A stretch of 64,000 nt of DNA, taken from Pomphorhynchus laevis. Its lineage: Eukaryota; Acanthocephala; Palaeacanthocephala; Echinorhynchida; Pomphorhynchidae. The stretch covers positions 1 to 64,000 of the forward strand of contig WNNJ02001540.1 in the NCBI GenBank assembly GCA_012934845.2, given 5' to 3'. The notes under the pieces were generated by a model, which did not search any database, had not been told where the DNA came from, and saw only the letters and a program-made list of their open reading frames with translations. Shown in pieces: positions 53,047-64,000 of this stretch (the stretch's first letter is position 1; each line of letters starts with the position of its first letter). Made by a program: the position numbers and the translations under genes.

Positions 53047-53406
53047 ATGAAACTGAAACTTTGTCTGAGGAAAAACGAAACCGGCTTAACTTTAAAGCAA
53101 ATATGGATGCTAACAGCACAAAGAATCTAAGTCCATACTTTATCCGTAAACCCAAGCACGCAACAGTGAAGCCTGGAGAACCAGCTCGATTTATGTGTTC
53201 ATGGATCGGGTATCCAAAGCCCGAGGTGTCATGGTATCTTCATGATGTACAGCTAAAGAACGACAATAGAACTAGGATTAAAGAGATAAACAGCAAGTGC
53301 TATCTAGAATTAGAGGATATAGCAGTGGAAGAATCAGGAACAGTTAAATGTGTGATATCTAATCCGTTGGGCAAGTCAGAAGTGTACGTTCAACTGATTG
53401 TTCAAG
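53047..53406 (+). CDS. Ig-domain protein, I-set domain exon
   Basis: Exon of 360 bases, phase 1 in and out, between CAATTTTAAG and GTAATG. After a charged lead (ETETLSEEKRNRLNFKANMD) it encodes a full I-set Ig domain: SPYFIRKPKHATVKPGE, ARFMCSW (first Cys), KPEVSWYL (core Trp), then LELEDIAVEESGTVKCVISN (second Cys), and NPLGKSEVYVQLIV. Sequence style is that of intracellular muscle Ig domains (titin, twitchin, palladin, MLCK). Tyr of the usual DSGxYxC is Val here. The frame continues in the exon at 62930. Confidence 0.88.
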
Positions 53407-54979
53407 GTAATGAAAATATATAGACGTTGCATATTTGATAGCTCTCCGTAATTTAAAGAATAAATTCTAATAACATCATAAATTTAGATGATTTTATAAA
53501 TTTGACAATAAATTCAGCGTTTCAAAAGTCCGTGCAATAATTTAAATAATATATTATTTATTAAATTTTAAGAAAGAGTGATGAGTAACCAAAGAAATCA
53601 GTTACCGTAAATTTCTTAGTGTGTAAACATCTAATGAATTAAATACGATTTAAAAATGTAATGAGTCAGGTTAACAGAAAGGATAACGATATACAGAACT
53701 AAGAAACCAGATGATTGCTTTTAAATTGTTGAAAAGTGGCGTTTGAAGACAGGGTATGTGAAATAAGAACACCCTTAATAGATTAATTAATAATTAATTA
53801 AAAAATTAATTAATAAATAAAGAATAATTAAATAATAAAAGAGATAAAATAATATATTCAAGTAAGAGTTCGTTTTTAAATTAATTTCGTATTTAAAACG
53901 AAATTAAATATCAAAATTTAAATATCTTAATATTCAATTAAAATATTGTTTATTAGTCAATTCATAAAAATTGATTTTTATTTTAAATATTTACTTTATA
54001 GGTTGACTTTATATAAACTTTATATATTATATATTATATTAATATTAATATTAATTATAAAAAATAATTATAATTAAATATTAATTAATATATTATATTA
54101 TATTGATATTTAATATATTATATTATATTTATATATTATAGGTTGTCAACTAAATCAGTATAAGTTGCATAATATGTTATAATTATTAATTAATTATAAT
54201 TCATTTAAATTCATATATATTATGTAGGAATAAAATACCAAGAATATAGTCTTAATTCGACCATGTCAATGGTTATTAATAGTTATTAATAACTATGATT
54301 GACCTGTTGTTATGCAGGGTTGGGTTATAATTATTTATTATTTATCTTTATTTTTAAATTATGTATGGTAATTTATTTTTTAAATTTAATTTTCTAGCAA
54401 TTTATTTTGAATTTAAATTCATATATATTATGTAGAAATAAAATACCAAGAATATAGTCTTAATTCGACTATGTCAATAGCTAAGATTAATAGTTATTAA
54501 TAACTAAGATTGGCCCGTTCTTATGCAGGGTTGGTGCATATGTTATCGAAAACCCGCTAACACAGAAGTTGCTCCTGATCACCACTATTTTTTGTTCGAA
54601 TACGTCGTATATTATTTATTAGTCAATTCGAAAAGATTGATTTTTATTTTAAATGTAAACTTTACATAAATATAAAATCTCTTATAATTATTTATTATTT
54701 ATAATAAGTAATTTTATTTATAATTTAATAAAACTTTTATAGTAATTAATTTTTAATTCAAATACGTAGACACAGTAAACTAATCTGTTTTATACATTAT
54801 GCTAAACATGGTCAATCGATAACTATTATGAATTCAAACTTAATGCATTTTTATTGGTAAAAAATATTTCCGAACAAAAATCCAATTTTTAAAATAGTCA
54901 AAGTAATTTGTAGTCAAAATAGTCAAACTCAATTATTTTGATTCAATATCAAAATATAGTATAAAATTTAGATAGGCAT
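53407..54979. other. Start of 9.5-kb intron, repeats
   Basis: AT-rich with a sense P1-like tail near 53940-54010 (TTAGTCAATTCATAAAAATT). It is followed by the duplicated segment described separately and a sense P1 tail end at 54590-54780 with terminus ACGTAGACACAGTAAACT. Confidence 0.6.
54206..54540. repeat. Tandem duplication of about 120 bp, period near 207
   Basis: ATTCATATATATTATGTAGG to TTATGCAGGGTTGG occurs at 54206-54326 and, with a handful of changes, at 54414-54531. The second copy is followed by a partial P1 motif (TTATCGAAAACCCGCTAACA, GTTGCTCCTGATCACC). Confidence 0.8.
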
Positions 54980-55215
54980 AAATTAATCTTATATTCGGAA
55001 AAAGATATACATATATATGTTATAATAATTATAAGGCCTATCTAACAAATATTAAACCATCAAGTAAATAAAAATATATGGATAAAATTGAATTAATAGA
55101 ATTCTTAAATATTTTGATAAATCAAAATTTTTTAAATGTAGGGACATCTATATTTAGACAAGTAAAATGTGTTCCAATGGGTGGTAATAGTAGCCCAATT
55201 ATAGCTCACTTGTTT
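54980..55215 (+). pseudogene. P1 RT motif B fragment
   Basis: Reads INLIFGKRYTYICYNNY, a stop-broken middle, then the GVPMGGNSSPI equivalent (CVPMGGNSSPIIAH, 55170-55212). Inserted in the sense direction of the Ig gene intron. Confidence 0.75.
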
Positions 55216-55385
55216 TAATGTTGACCATCAACATTAAAATTAATTTATTAAAATTAGATGTTGATGCTGATCTTTAATGTTGATCTTTTAATGTTGATGT
55301 TTTAATTTTAATCAATTAAAATTAATTTTAATGTTGATGTTCTAACTTTTGATTTTAATGTTTATTTTTTTGGTTTATTGTTCTA
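55216..55385. repeat. Degenerate TTTTAATGTTGAT array
   Basis: Roughly ten imperfect copies of ATTTTAATGTTGAT in both orientations (AACATTAAAATTAAT). Separates two P1 fragments. Confidence 0.75.
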
Positions 55386-55389
55386 ATTG

Positions 55390-55960
55390 TGTATTAATAC
55401 TGGTATAAAACACTATTTCAGTATTAATTCTACAAAAGAATTTTTAGAACAGACAAAAGGAATAAATTTTCAAAATATAAATACATACGATTTTAGTACG
55501 CTTTATACAAATCTAGATTTAGTAGATATTAAAGAAGCGTTAGTAAAATTAATTAACCTTATATTCGGAAAAAGATATACATATATATGTTATAATAATT
55601 ATAACGCCTATCTAACAAAAATTATACCATCAAGTAAATATAAATATATGGATAAAATTGAATTATTAAAAGCCTTAAATATTTTAATAAATCAAATTTT
55701 TTAAAGGTAGGGACATCTATATTTAGACAAGTAAACAGTGTTCCAATGGGTGGTAATAGTAGCCCAATTATAGCTGACTTGCTTTATAGAATATGAATTT
55801 GTTCATAACTGTGTAAAAACGGAATCTAAACAATATAAAGATATGAAATATATGTTTCGATATATTGATGATATATGTGTATTTAATTCTAATAATTTTT
55901 ATTCAATTAGTGAACAAATTTATCCATGTAGCCTTATGTAGCCTCATCAATATGTCATCT
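55390..55960 (+). pseudogene. P1 RT with intact YIDD palm
   Basis: INTGIKHYFSINSTKEFLEQ to IELLKALNILINQIF is open for 105 codons (55387-55704). After a frameshift come FRQVNSVPMGGNSSPI and, in another frame, KDMKYMFRYIDDICVFNSNN with YIDD at 55861-55872, then FYSISEQIYPCSL. It is the only copy here in which the P1 catalytic palm motif survives clearly. The frame is broken twice, so it is dead. Confidence 0.85.
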
Positions 55961-56119
55961 TTACTATCGTAACGATGACATATTTAAATTTACAATAAAC
56001 ATATTTTTAAATTTTAAGAATTGCAAATGAAAGATAAATATTGAATAATTATATAAGATTTTATATAATTTATATCAAGTTAGCATAAAAAATATGTTTC
56101 GAAATTACTTTGGAATGTT
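55961..56119. other. P1 scrap and AT tail
   Basis: Decayed sequence related to the P1 FKFTRNIF region, with no intact frame. Confidence 0.4.
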
Positions 56120-57500
56120 TGATAAAAATGTATTATCCATTTAACAATCATCATCAGCGTCGCCGCTGTAAGTAGAGCGTGTGCGATTACCTTCAGCCGG
56201 GCAACGATGATCAGCTCGCCACAAAACGTCGTCAGCAAACTTTACCGATTTTTGGAGTCGTTTCTTTCGTCCGTCGTGTTTGATGCAATATTCGTCACCG
56301 GTACCGCAGTTCTTCACTAGAGCGCTCTTTAGAAGAAGCTTCTCATAGGCGTTGCTGCCGGCAATAATAGATAGCAGAATATGGTGTATCGCTAATTCTA
56401 CTGCATAGAAGTCCGCGAATTTGCCGACAGTTTGTTCACTGCTAGTTGCGCAATTCAGTGTTTGGGATTTCTGTGGCATCACGTCTACGACTGCGCCCTG
56501 TTCGCTTACTTGATCACTGCACTGCTCGTGAAATTGCTGATAGTATGTCATCGAATACGATATTACTCTGCAAATCCTGAATATCGATAACTAACGAATT
56601 TAGAACAATATAATCTTTCCCGTTAACGTGATAAAAACTAGGCGATTAAATTGGGTTGATTTTCCGAATTGTGGTTTTCTCTTGGCTTTCGCTGACTTAT
56701 TCTGATCCGTATCTGATGAAGGTTGTTGAATATCGGTCTCACTAGTTCTACAAAGCGAAATGCTTGGTTTAGACCTATTATCATCGACCGTCTCACTGAT
56801 ACCAGCTTGTCAATTGCGGCAAATTGTTGTAGGTATAGCTATTAAAACTACGTCTCCGACGTGGTTTCCCGCGTCGTCCGTAGGTGGCGTCGCACTCCTG
56901 CCTCCTCTTTTTATCAATATTTTATAATGTTCATTGCTGAATAGTCGTTCTCCAATTCGTTAAGCTAGCTTATCCAATTCGGTGATCTAGTTATCCAATT
57001 CGTTGAGGAAGCATTAGCATCCTTTAATCGTTGCTTTCGGGTTAATTTTTTTATTAATGATGTCCTCCGAGTTCTTTCCTGGTTGCAACCAATGAACGCA
57101 CGTGTTTAAGTGTGTGAAATCTGTCGCGTTGCATTTTGGGTGAATGAGTTAAGGCTGTATGCAATGATAGGGTCTTCGACAAGCTATCTAAAGGATCATT
57201 TGTTGATGATCTTACCGTTATCGACCCCTTTCGAAGGCTAACATCTTTGTTTCGAATCTGTTCAAGCAAATTGTTTTTAAATTTTTCGCCCTAGGCGGCA
57301 TTTTGTCCTTCTCTTGATTGCTAGTAGTTTCGTTTTAACTATCAAAATTGATCCTACTATTATGTAGTGAAGGAAGTTCGTCAATATGTGCGGTGTCATG
57401 TACAAGTAATGATCGTTTTGACTGATCGGTGTCATTAAAACTGTTTTGGGATGATTTCATTATATTATAATTCAGCGACAATTAACATGGTTCCAGGAAT
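56120..57500 (-). other. GC-richer block, unrecognised
   Basis: Near 45 percent GC against about 25 percent around it. The minus strand has a 136-codon frame (56551-56141) starting MTYYQQFHEQCSDQVSEQGA and including KKRLQKSVKFADDVLWRADH. A further protein-like stretch GNHVGDVVLIAI lies near 56860. It directly follows the RLE-c LINE on the same strand and may be its flank, a second element, or read-through of transposon 3' sequence. No family recognised. Confidence 0.35.
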
Positions 57501-57703
57501 ATAACTGAATATGGCGTTTCTCCGTCATTTAAAGATTTGGATTGAAATTTGTCGTAAAGGGTAACATGCCTTCAACAGCATCTGAATCGTTATTTCCGCA
57601 TTTGAAATATCGCGTAATGGGTGATTAACAGCATCGGTATGTAGATTATACTGACACGTTCTTGTTGAGACTAGCGTCTGGCTCGAATAGGCGTTCCTCA
57701 GGT

Positions 57704-58327
57704 TTACATGTTTCCTGTTGGATGTGGCCAAAGGCCAATATTGGAAGCCGATCGAGTGAAGCTAGCATGGCTTTTGCGTTGCCCCACATTATCGCAATCG
57801 AGATGCGCTGATATAATCGTGTGGCCGTCATAGAGTATATCATTTTGCTTGTACGGCTCATATTGTTCGCAACCCGCTTGATCATCCTGTTTCCCTCCTC
57901 GCCCATCCACCAAAGGTCTCAACTATGGCGGCTGAAAACATGTACCCCGCATCTTCGACGCTGTCCCTATATTTCCTATCCTTTACTGTGACGACGTGAC
58001 AGTGACACTTGTACGTTGGCGACGGAATAATGGTATGCGGCTTGTTGGGGGTGAGTGACTACAAAGTCGATTGCAAGGGGAAGGTCCCCATATAAAGGAT
58101 GTCTGCCGGGCTTTGCGTTAGTTCAGGCTAATTCCTCGCACTTCCGGGGCTACATCCATACGGGCTGATTGTGCAGCTGCGAATACCATGTCACGGATGG
58201 CATATGCCGCAGTCCTTGATAACCCCAGTAACTGGCAAGTGAGTGTGTGTACGTCTCCCTTATCCGCCATACGCATGCAACGGCCGCATCGATACTCCTT
58301 TTCGTACAAGGGAATCTCAAGCCCCAT
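57704..58327 (-). pseudogene. RLE-c zinc motif and nuclease
   Basis: EYRCGRCMRMADKGDVHTLTCQ is split as CGRC, then DVHTLTC, a CCHC zinc motif, followed by RTAAYAIRDMVFAAAQSA. In another frame, KPGRHPLYMGTFPLAIDFVV and THPQQAAYHYSVANV give the nuclease core (AIDFVVTxPQ). Then VKDRKYRDSVEDAGYMFSA and IVETFGGWARRE follow. KxxKYxD and ETFGGW are diagnostic of the restriction-like domain. Frame breaks make it non-functional. Confidence 0.75.
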
Positions 58328-58563
58328 TCAGGCTAGGATGCCGAACTGTATTGGTGTCAGTTCTGTTCCAGATGCCGAATATGACACGGGGCTAAGCCAA
58401 ACTTCAGCCTATGGGCATGACGATGCGTGTTGTCGGGCTTGGTCTATTTCGCAAGACGATTGTATCAGCTAAGTCGAGGTAAGATTATCGATCAGCCGTA
58501 AAGTCGATGATCGACCGCATTCCGTAGACGTTATGAAGTTTGGGCCCATCCTTGTTCTTAAGG

Positions 58564-59683
58564 TTACCAATGCCTCAGAATAGCCAGGAAATAGTAAAGC
58601 GTCCATACTGTATATCTTTGTGATTTGCTGCACGCAATGGATGAATGTGTTCTGGGCGTGCACAGCATAGCATCTAAGACCGAAGCCAACCAGACGGATA
58701 GGAACTGCCATCTGTGATTTGGTAGCTTCTTGTTGCTGGCACGCGCATATTTTCTGAAAAGCGCTGGCGATTTGTCTTTTAAATGACTGACAAAATTTTT
58801 TGTCATCCTTGGATCGACTGTGCGGAGGAGGTTGTTTATCCTTGACGATGATACACAGTGTCGAAGTAGAAGGTATACGACTTGAGTGTCTGGCACATTG
58901 GCCACTGCATCGATTGTCTGAACCAGTGGTGGAATAACCTCATTAGACAGGTGGTTCTCTATGAAAGACTCGTCACCTATGGATATGCCTAGCAAATGCA
59001 TTCTTACGGAAGTGTTCTCCGAAACCACCTCAGAAAGTAGGGCAAGGCAGGCGTTTACGGCTTCAAGCATGTGATGACTTCTGTCTTTTGTCAATTTAAC
59101 TGGAGTTCCATCATTTTGAAGCTCGCATCTAGCCAGCCGAGTACGGATGCAATTGCTGATGGCGTCCACCGACTATGCCGTCATCCAGATACCACATGTT
59201 GAGGTTTATTCCAGGTATTTCGGATACCTTTTCAATCGTTCTATGAATAGCTAATGAGAATAGGAACGGGCCTAATGGACCTCCCTGCTGGACTCCTTCG
59301 CATGAGTTATGAGGGTCGAGTGAGCCGAAACGTAGGAGTCCTTTGCATTTGTACTTGAAATCAAATCAGGACATGAGCTCTGGAACGTTTTCTCAGATCT
59401 CCACTCGTAACTGTGCTCTGGACACTGAGTTGGATGCGTTTGACAGGTCGATCTTTACACAGGTCCAATTAGTGTCGTTAACGTGTTGCTCGTGGAGTCG
59501 TATGACGTTGTAAACGATCCTTTCTACTGCTTTCGGGGTTGCTACCCTTAATTGTGTTGGTAGTAGCAGGCTGGCAATGCGTTTACGGTGTTGAAGACAT
59601 ATGCACTTCGAACAGAGACGGCGGAGAGTTTCGTCGACGGCGATTGGTCTTACACCTCCGTCCTTTTTTGGCAGCGCGATCAA
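58564..59683 (-). pseudogene. RLE-c reverse transcriptase and connector
   Basis: IALPKKDGGVRPIAVDETLR (RT1-2), QLRVATPKAVERIVYNVIRL, WTCVKIDLSNASNSVSRAQL (motif A, D kept), then in other frames VQQGGPLGP (motif B with D to G) and MWYLDDGIVGGR with YLDD at 59180-59191. The connector frame 59169-58564 reads VRMHLLGISIGDESFIENHL and VVYLLLRHCVSSSRINNLLR, matching the LLGxPIG and LLRxCxxPRxxYLLR elements of this class. Broken by several indels. Confidence 0.8.
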
Positions 59684-59827
59684 GTTAGAGCCAACGATAT
59701 AAAACGCTTCTTCAGGGAGTGTGTGTCTTGCAAGTAGATGGTTGATAAGGTGTCAAATTATCTGCTAGTGATCCTCCGCTATTGGCTCGTAACATATCCT
59801 GTAGATGCTCTGGTCTTAGCCCAGGCA

Positions 59828-60656
59828 TCATGGTCCCGACGCTGAATGGAAAAAGTTGACCGCGGCAAGGACTGTTTCACGACTTATAATTATCGACAAA
59901 AGCGGATTGTTCGAGCGGTGTTTTGTAATATCAGGGGATGGAGGTGGTTGATCTGTACAGCTGCTGTACGTAGGAGGATGCAGTCTTTGTAGGACTATCC
60001 ACGCTTGTACATATGGGTTGATATTCCGACTGAAATCAGCCGCTGGGCTGCTTTCCCGTAATTTCCGTGCTTGGTGAGACTGATACAAGCAAGTTCCGAC
60101 TTGCCGTTCGGTTAGCAATTTGCAATTTTGCGTGACATTGCTCTCACCGATGGCAAATCCTGTAAGGCGTTTGTCGCGTAGGCTCTTTTTGACTCGCAAA
60201 TGTGCTTTTTGACTTTATGTCGACCTTTGCAAGTTGTAGGTATAGAGCAACTGAATCACGATTTAGCGAAGAGCAGCAACTTGGCCCATGAACCGACATT
60301 TGAAGCGCGCATTTAATGTTATCACAGAAATGGGTGGCTGCTAGAACTCGTGCTTTAAACAGGATACGTATGACCGTTGACGATTCTTTGCGCCAGCGTG
60401 ATTGAAAATACGACAGATGGCTTGAATATTCGACTCGAACGGGCGGAATCAGTGAATTGATCTCTTCGGTGCCTTCATTGGATTTAGCCTTTGACACATG
60501 GTCAAAACAACTCTGAAGGATTCCTTTGTCGGAACCTGCACATCTTGAACCTTCAAACTTGTGAAAGCGGAAGCGTCCACTATATGCAAAGGCAATTTTT
60601 CTTTGGAAGAGGTGAGAAGGACTCTTTCCTCCTTCCATTGGTGTAGTTAATTGCAC
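59828..60656 (-). pseudogene. RLE-c N-terminal region
   Basis: First frame from 60656 includes GGKSPSHLFQRKIAFAYSGR and RWRKESSTVIRILFKARVLA, basic and amphipathic. The second frame (60199-59828) ends RETVLAAVNFFHSASGP, followed in another frame by GLRPEHLQDM. The SxxxGxDGLRPxHLxD junction is the usual entry into the RT of RLE LINEs. TGFAIGESNVTQNCKLL parallels the SDDT region. At least two frameshifts. Confidence 0.65.
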
Positions 60657-60660
60657 TGTC

Positions 60661-61261
60661 GTTTGATTGTATTCAGATATGATTTTGTATTGTAATTAGT
60701 TGTGCGAACAGCAAAGTATACGGATTGTATCGGCAATTTGTAATCAGGTATTAATAGATTGTAATCAGGTATTACGAAATTGTCTTCTTTGCTTTATATT
60801 GTATGTAGTTACAACCAAGCTAAATATTAAATCATTCTTTTAATAATAAATTGTGGTCTTAGTTTTAAAGTCACGTTTTACTTGCTGACACTACAAATAA
60901 TACGAGATATGTATTGTTACAAAATTAGCCGAAGCCGATCGAAACGAGGTGACAATCTGAAATTGACGATTGTATATATTCTTCAAAATCACCAAGACAA
61001 TTTTATAGACAAAACGTCAAAAAACGACCTTGTAGCATCTTACGCGCGTTATTTCTATTTACATAGAACTATATATATTTGCAAACTGTAATGTAGACGT
61101 AGTATCGTGTAATCAGGTATTACGAAATTGTCTTTGCCTTGTTGACTTGTAGTAAACTTGAACACTTATAACGTTTTTTGTGTATATTCTTTATATCACT
61201 AAGACTATTTTTAACGCCTATTGTAAGTAACTATAATCAAGAATTTTTAAACCGGTCTGTT
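60661..61261. other. Flank of RLE-c with short direct repeats
   Basis: GTAATCAGGTATTA occurs at 60742, 60765 and 61109, the last two followed by CGAAATTGTCTT. No gene; the 69-codon frame at 60882 has no support. Confidence 0.5.
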
Positions 61262-61740
61262 TCGAAAAAAATATGATATGTGTATTTAATTCTAATAATT
61301 TTTATTCAATAAGCGAACAAATTTATCCATGTAGCCTCATTCTTAATAAAATCAATATTAATGATAAAGAAGGTGTATATCTAGATATGAACATTAAATT
61401 AACATTAACTAAAACTACTATTAATTTATATCGTAAAGATGACATATTTAAATTTACAAGAAACATATTTTCGCATGAGCATTCATGCATACCATATAAT
61501 ATAAAATATAATACATTAAATAATGAAATTTTAAGAATTGCAACAATATGTAATGATATTGGCTTTCTTCAAAATCATTTAAATAATTTAATAGATACAT
61601 ATTTTTAACTTGCTTACTTTAAAAATAAAATCAAACAGAAAATTGTTAAATATATAAAGCAACACAATAATGTTAAAAATTTTAAGTTACTATTGAAATT
61701 TTGATGACTATTTTTATTCTACACGTTACTTTAATTATTT
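61262..61740 (+). pseudogene. P1 C-terminal fragment
   Basis: Starts just after YIDD (ICVFNSNNFYSISEQIYPCS), continues with INDKEGVYLDMNIKLTLTKT, the FKFTRNIFSHEHSCIPYN block and ILRIATICNDIGFLQNHLNN to LIDTYF and a stop at 61607. It is followed by readable KIKQKIVKYIKQHNNV. Sense orientation inside the Ig gene intron. Confidence 0.8.
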
Positions 61741-62465
61741 TAACACAAAATAAAATTGAAATACAACAATTATACGAATGAACGCTATTAAAAATACACT
61801 TTCGTTTTGAATAGATAGATCTCTTACCTATTCTATATACGATCATTCATTAGGTAAATTAATTTATAAACTAATATTAGCGACAGAAAATTTATATATG
61901 GTTATGAGTGAAAAGTTATATTGAAAATATATTTTTGAATTCGGATATAGTTACAGTAATATAAATATACAATATAAAATTTATATGTATAAAATTTTAT
62001 TTTATAATCATAAATTAATTTATGATTTTATATCGAAATCGAGTTGTGATGTATTCAATAAAGCATTTGTTCTACTTTAATGTCCGATAAACACTAAAAT
62101 TAAAAATTAATCTTATTGCATAAAATGTAAATTCATCGAAAATGTGAATAATCAAATAGTATTGAATTTCAATTGAATTTGTATCAGCGAAAATAATTAT
62201 AAAATTTAAATAAATTAAGTTAAAATTGCGACACTGATATGATCCTAAAAGTCAGATATGCTTTGAATAATTATTTTCCATTAATCTTTAAAATTGATAT
62301 TTAATTTAAATATACCTTTATTTAAAAACGTTTGTTCAAATGTTTTGTAAATTTTTAATAGCTTAAAAATAGATTAATAAATAGATTAATAAATATATTT
62401 ATTAATATTGATGTTTATTAACAAATACCGATAAATCTATAGAATTAATCAATTATATTTATTTT
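61741..62465. other. AT-rich intron sequence
   Basis: Nothing supported. A possible P1-like NTKIKN...CIKCKFIENVNNQ stretch at 62090-62155 on the plus strand has a Cys-x-x-Cys but is too short to assign. Confidence 0.4.
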
Positions 62466-62890
62466 TGAAAAAGTTTAATCTTAAATATTTTTAAAAAACT
62501 TTTGATTGCCTAAAATTTTGAGTAGCATATTGGTTGCTTCCATTTACCACAATCGAAAAATGGTATTCTACTTTTACAAAATAAGAGAAGGGGTCTGATA
62601 AAACTATCTAGTATCTTATTCTAATACAAAGTATATTATTTATTATCCATCCATAAAAATTTGGCACTTAAGAGTTTAAATTTATTCTTTATATTATTGT
62701 GTTGATTTATATATTTTACTATTTTCTGCATGATGTGATTTTTATAGTAACCAAGTTTCAAATATGCATCTATTAAATTATTTAAATTATTTTGAAGTAA
62801 GCCAATTTCATTGCAAATTGTTAATTTACAATGAAAAAGTTTAATCTTAAATATTTTTAAAAAACTTTTGATTGCCTAAAATTTTGAGTA
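62466..62890. repeat. 59-bp perfect direct repeats flanking a P1 scrap
   Basis: TGAAAAAGTTTAATCTTAAA...TTTTGAGTA occurs at 62466-62524 and identically at 62832-62890. The 307 bases between hold the antisense end of P1 (GTCTGATAAAACTATCTAGT, TTATTATCCATCC, then the thumb coding complement). The right copy ends 39 bases before the exon at 62930. Confidence 0.9.
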
Positions 62891-62929
62891 TAGATATCGA
62901 TAAATCTACATTTTTGATTCCTTTTTAAG

Positions 62930-63072
62930 ATCAATTTTTGGATGTGGCTAAAAAGTCAGTAAGGATATTAACTCCGATCAGCAATGTTGAAACTACAGAA
63001 GGATCAAATGTTCGTTACAAATGCAAGATATATGGAAATGAGTTTGATGTTAGATGGTATCACAATGGCAAG
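62930..63072 (+). CDS. Ig-domain protein, first half of next Ig domain
   Basis: Acceptor CCTTTTTAAG, phase 1 in, donor AAG|GTAATTG, phase 0 out. It reads DQFLDVAKKSVRILTPISNV, ETTEGSNVRYKCKIYGN (first Cys) and EFDVRWYHNGK (core Trp and the conserved turn), then is interrupted by the intron. This is the N-terminal half of an I-set Ig domain. The second half must lie to the right of the window. Splice phase agrees with the exon at 53047-53406 across a 9.5-kb intron full of transposons. Confidence 0.82.
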
Positions 63073-64000
63073 GTAATTGTTAATTAGTAAGCATAACATA
63101 AATTTTGCATTTTTATTGATTACAACATTTACTTATAGTGATATTTAAATTTTTATAAATTAGCCAAATTTTGTTAAATATATATTATAGTAAATTTGAT
63201 ATATCATTTTGCATATTTCTTTAGCTATCGTAATATTAAAAAAATGCATATCATCATAACTCAAGTAAATATATTTATAATTAAATAATAAATATTAAAT
63301 ATACTATAAATATTCATTAAATATATTATTAAAATATATTTATATAATTTACATTAAATATGATATGATATATAATATATTTTCAAAAAATATTATATGG
63401 TTAAAATTGAAAAAAAGCTTAAAGAAATTATTATATTTTTATACAAAGATGTATAAATGAGATGTTTTTTTATTTTTGGTCGTAATTTGCAAATAATTGT
63501 CAAAGAGGCTTTGCAATTTTTGTTAGAACTTACAAACTATCCATGAATTAGTAACGTCATTATAATATAGTGATTATAATAGTGATAAAATATTAACAGC
63601 ATGAATTATCTATAAGATGATTATAATTAAAAACGAAAAGTACCAAGTTATTAACAATTGACAACTTGGTAAACACGTGATAGTGTGAGTTTGTAATCTA
63701 AACTAAAACATCATCTAGCATTAATATTAATACAAAAAGGGCATTTATTAGTGCATCACTTATGTTTAGCTTTTCGAAAGTTTAATTAAAATAAGCAATT
63801 CAGCAATTCCGATCAGCAAGTTTACGTATTTTAAATTATTTATAAATTTAAAATAATTCTAAATAAAATTAAATAATTAAATAATAAATAATTACAAATA
63901 ATTAATAATTTTTTAAGATTTTATGGTATATCAAGTTAAAATTTAAATTTAAAGCTAATAAAACTCCATTTTTATGAATTGACTAAGATGTATTAAGATG
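63073..64000. other. Intron with P1 tail at window edge
   Basis: AT-rich. From 63805 an antisense P1 tail begins (GATCAGCAAGTTTACGTATT) and reaches TTTTTATGAATTGACTAAGA at the window end, so its structured motif would lie just outside. Confidence 0.6.

Larger units (their letters stand above)
57500..60660 (-). mobile_element. RLE-type LINE, decayed copy (RLE-c)
   Basis: Minus-strand LINE in the Ig gene intron, antisense to that gene. Domain order: N-terminal region (60656-59828), RT (59683 to about 59160), connecting region (59169-58564), zinc motif (58327-58118), restriction-like nuclease (58100-57900) and tail. It differs strongly in sequence from RLE-b, so it is another lineage of the same broad R2/NeSL-like class. 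Confidence 0.8.

Overview
This is a strongly AT-rich invertebrate genomic segment. Animal origin follows from spliced exons of a TBC1D22-type Rab-GAP and of a muscle-type immunoglobulin (I-set) protein. Introns are normal GT-AG, and most of the remaining DNA is decayed retrotransposon. I cannot name the species. A compact, low-GC, Penelope-rich invertebrate fits.

Host genes. Two exons of a TBC1D22-like gene lie on the minus strand at 21641-21997, separated by a 44-base intron. A large plus-strand gene occupies 48.1 kb to beyond the right edge. I place four exons: a long disordered N-terminal exon ending at 49551, then 51391-51480, 53047-53406 (one Ig domain) and 62930-63072 (first half of a second Ig domain). 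All junctions keep one frame (phase 1). Its last visible intron (9.5 kb) is filled with transposons. Weaker minus-strand exon candidates lie at 28180-30571.

Transposons. Penelope-like elements (PLEs) dominate. The commonest family, called P1 here, is AT-rich and has its conserved RT block, YIDD palm and C-terminal thumb scattered over about 20 fragments. No P1 copy shows a C-terminal GIY-YIG domain. Its 3' tail carries a recurring structured RNA motif and ends in a conserved terminus containing CGTAGACTCAGTTA. At least four other PLE lineages leave RT or GIY-YIG fragments (0.3-1.1, 14-15.5, 18-20, 25.6-26, 34.3-35.1 and 52.2-52.9 kb). Three fragments of RLE-type LINEs (R2/NeSL-like, with C-terminal zinc motif and restriction-like nuclease) lie at 6.4-7.2, 7.9-10.9 and 57.5-60.7 kb. 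CR1/jockey-like scraps lie at 17.6 and 32 kb.

Most notable signal. The window holds many hammerhead ribozyme (HHR) motifs of several independent types, in pseudo-LTR-like repeats. Family A has helix III reduced to a CGCG palindrome. Family B has CTGACGA and a long helix II arm. Family C has a four-pair helix III and GTC cleavage site. Single types occur at 21.2 and 25.5 kb. Two further repeat families (D, and the P1 tail motif) contain all three HHR strand segments, but in the reverse cyclic order to a normal hammerhead, so a catalytic fold would have to form between neighbouring units or molecules. D occurs as a 364-base head-to-tail pair that could do this. The P1 tail also offers an alternative H-type pseudoknot. 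These permuted elements are the best candidates for something undescribed.

Limits: all translations, splice sites and RNA pairings were read by eye. Family names for TE fragments rest on recognised motifs, not on searches. Boundaries of decayed elements are approximate to tens of bases.
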